Positions 33,124 to 33,341 of a stretch of 33,341 bases of DNA are shown here, one piece after another; the stretch's first letter is position 1, and each line of letters starts with the position of its first letter. The translations under genes were made by a program, and so were the position numbers. Under the pieces are notes generated by a model. That model saw only the letters and a program-made list of their open reading frames with translations, had not been told where the DNA came from and ran no database searches. Origin of the DNA: Bacillota bacterium (GTDB lineage Bacteria; Bacillota; Clostridia; Christensenellales; Aristaeellaceae); assembly GCA_030057655.1 (NCBI GenBank), contig JASGUQ010000011.1:1-33341 (forward strand). The letters run 5' to 3'.

Positions 33124-33341
33124 ATACTGAACTCAATCATAAACGCTTTGATGGGCTGGATCTTTTGCGCCTCCGCGTTGTCGCGTCACCGTGACCTGCG
33201 CTCTCATCCCGGTTCGGACTTCGTCCTCCCGGGCTTAACGCTCCGGTACGGCTCCTTACCGCTCAAAGGCCTGCCTTTGAGCGAGAGGAGGGAACCCGCA
33301 GCGTACGCCTCCGCCAAGCTTGCGCGGCGGAAAGGGAGCGA
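33124..33341. repeat. Palindromic MITE-like element, copy 3, variant core, cut by window edge
   Basis: From 33124 the sequence matches the left arm of copy 1 (ATACTGAACTC, then ATAAACGC, GCTTTGATGG and a CTGGATCTTTTGCGCCTCCG block) up to about 33180. The core then diverges and is longer, with a perfect 11-bp inverted repeat CGCTCAAAGGC/GCCTTTGAGCG (33260-33283). The right arm is not reached before the edge. Confidence 0.65.

Overview
The window looks like a chromosomal segment of a moderately GC-rich Bacillota, probably of class Clostridia. This is inferred from strong AGGAGG-type ribosome binding sites, sigma-A promoters, a CIRCE operator on groES-groEL, an ECF-type vitamin transporter subunit, paired DegV proteins, an HPr-like protein and a DUF3783 gene. 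No rRNA, tRNA, CRISPR array, phage or plasmid gene was seen. The genes are intact; the only edge-truncated gene is the start of an IS5-type transposase at bases 1-72.

Layout. 1-416: transposase fragment and an AT-rich gap with the promoter of the first operon. 417-6788: a plus-strand block of DegV, a pyridoxal/pyridoxamine kinase, a ZIP metal transporter, a SNF2 helicase and a second DegV with its own promoter and terminator. 6890-7600: recO. 7717-10377 (minus): a small membrane-anchored unknown protein, then groES-groEL with CIRCE and tandem terminators. 10555-15467 (minus): a secreted metallo-beta-lactamase-fold protein with lost metal ligands, a large secreted LTD/CotH protein, a palindromic repeat, and htrA. 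15670-16635: a secreted unknown protein divergent from htrA. 16849-19613: an ECF S component with a structured leader (minus), divergent from DUF3783-mutY and a small secreted protein (plus). 19685-21564 (minus): a GH130 glycoside phosphorylase coupled to a membrane-type dipeptidase, with a second palindromic repeat upstream. 21822-25335 (minus): an HPr-like protein without the catalytic histidine, gltX and glnS. 25450-32485 (minus): a sugar-acid cluster of MFS transporter, UxuB-type fructuronate reductase, KDG-type kinase, 6-phosphogluconate dehydrogenase, a LarA-family protein and an rRNA methyltransferase. 32688-33101: a redox-active small Cys protein; a third, variant copy of the repeat runs off the right edge.

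How the genes fit together. The clearest pathway unit is 26624-32485: uptake, fructuronate/mannonate interconversion, KDG phosphorylation and 6-phosphogluconate oxidation, with a LarA-type racemase/epimerase that keeps the nickel-pincer catalytic residues. My main hypothesis is that this LarA homologue epimerises an aldonate (mannonate/gluconate) and so joins the uronate and pentose-phosphate routes. Other points of interest are the family of 160-bp palindromic elements with paired changes in their ends, the His-less HPr paralogue, and the co-operonic CotH/LTD and degenerate MBL secreted proteins.
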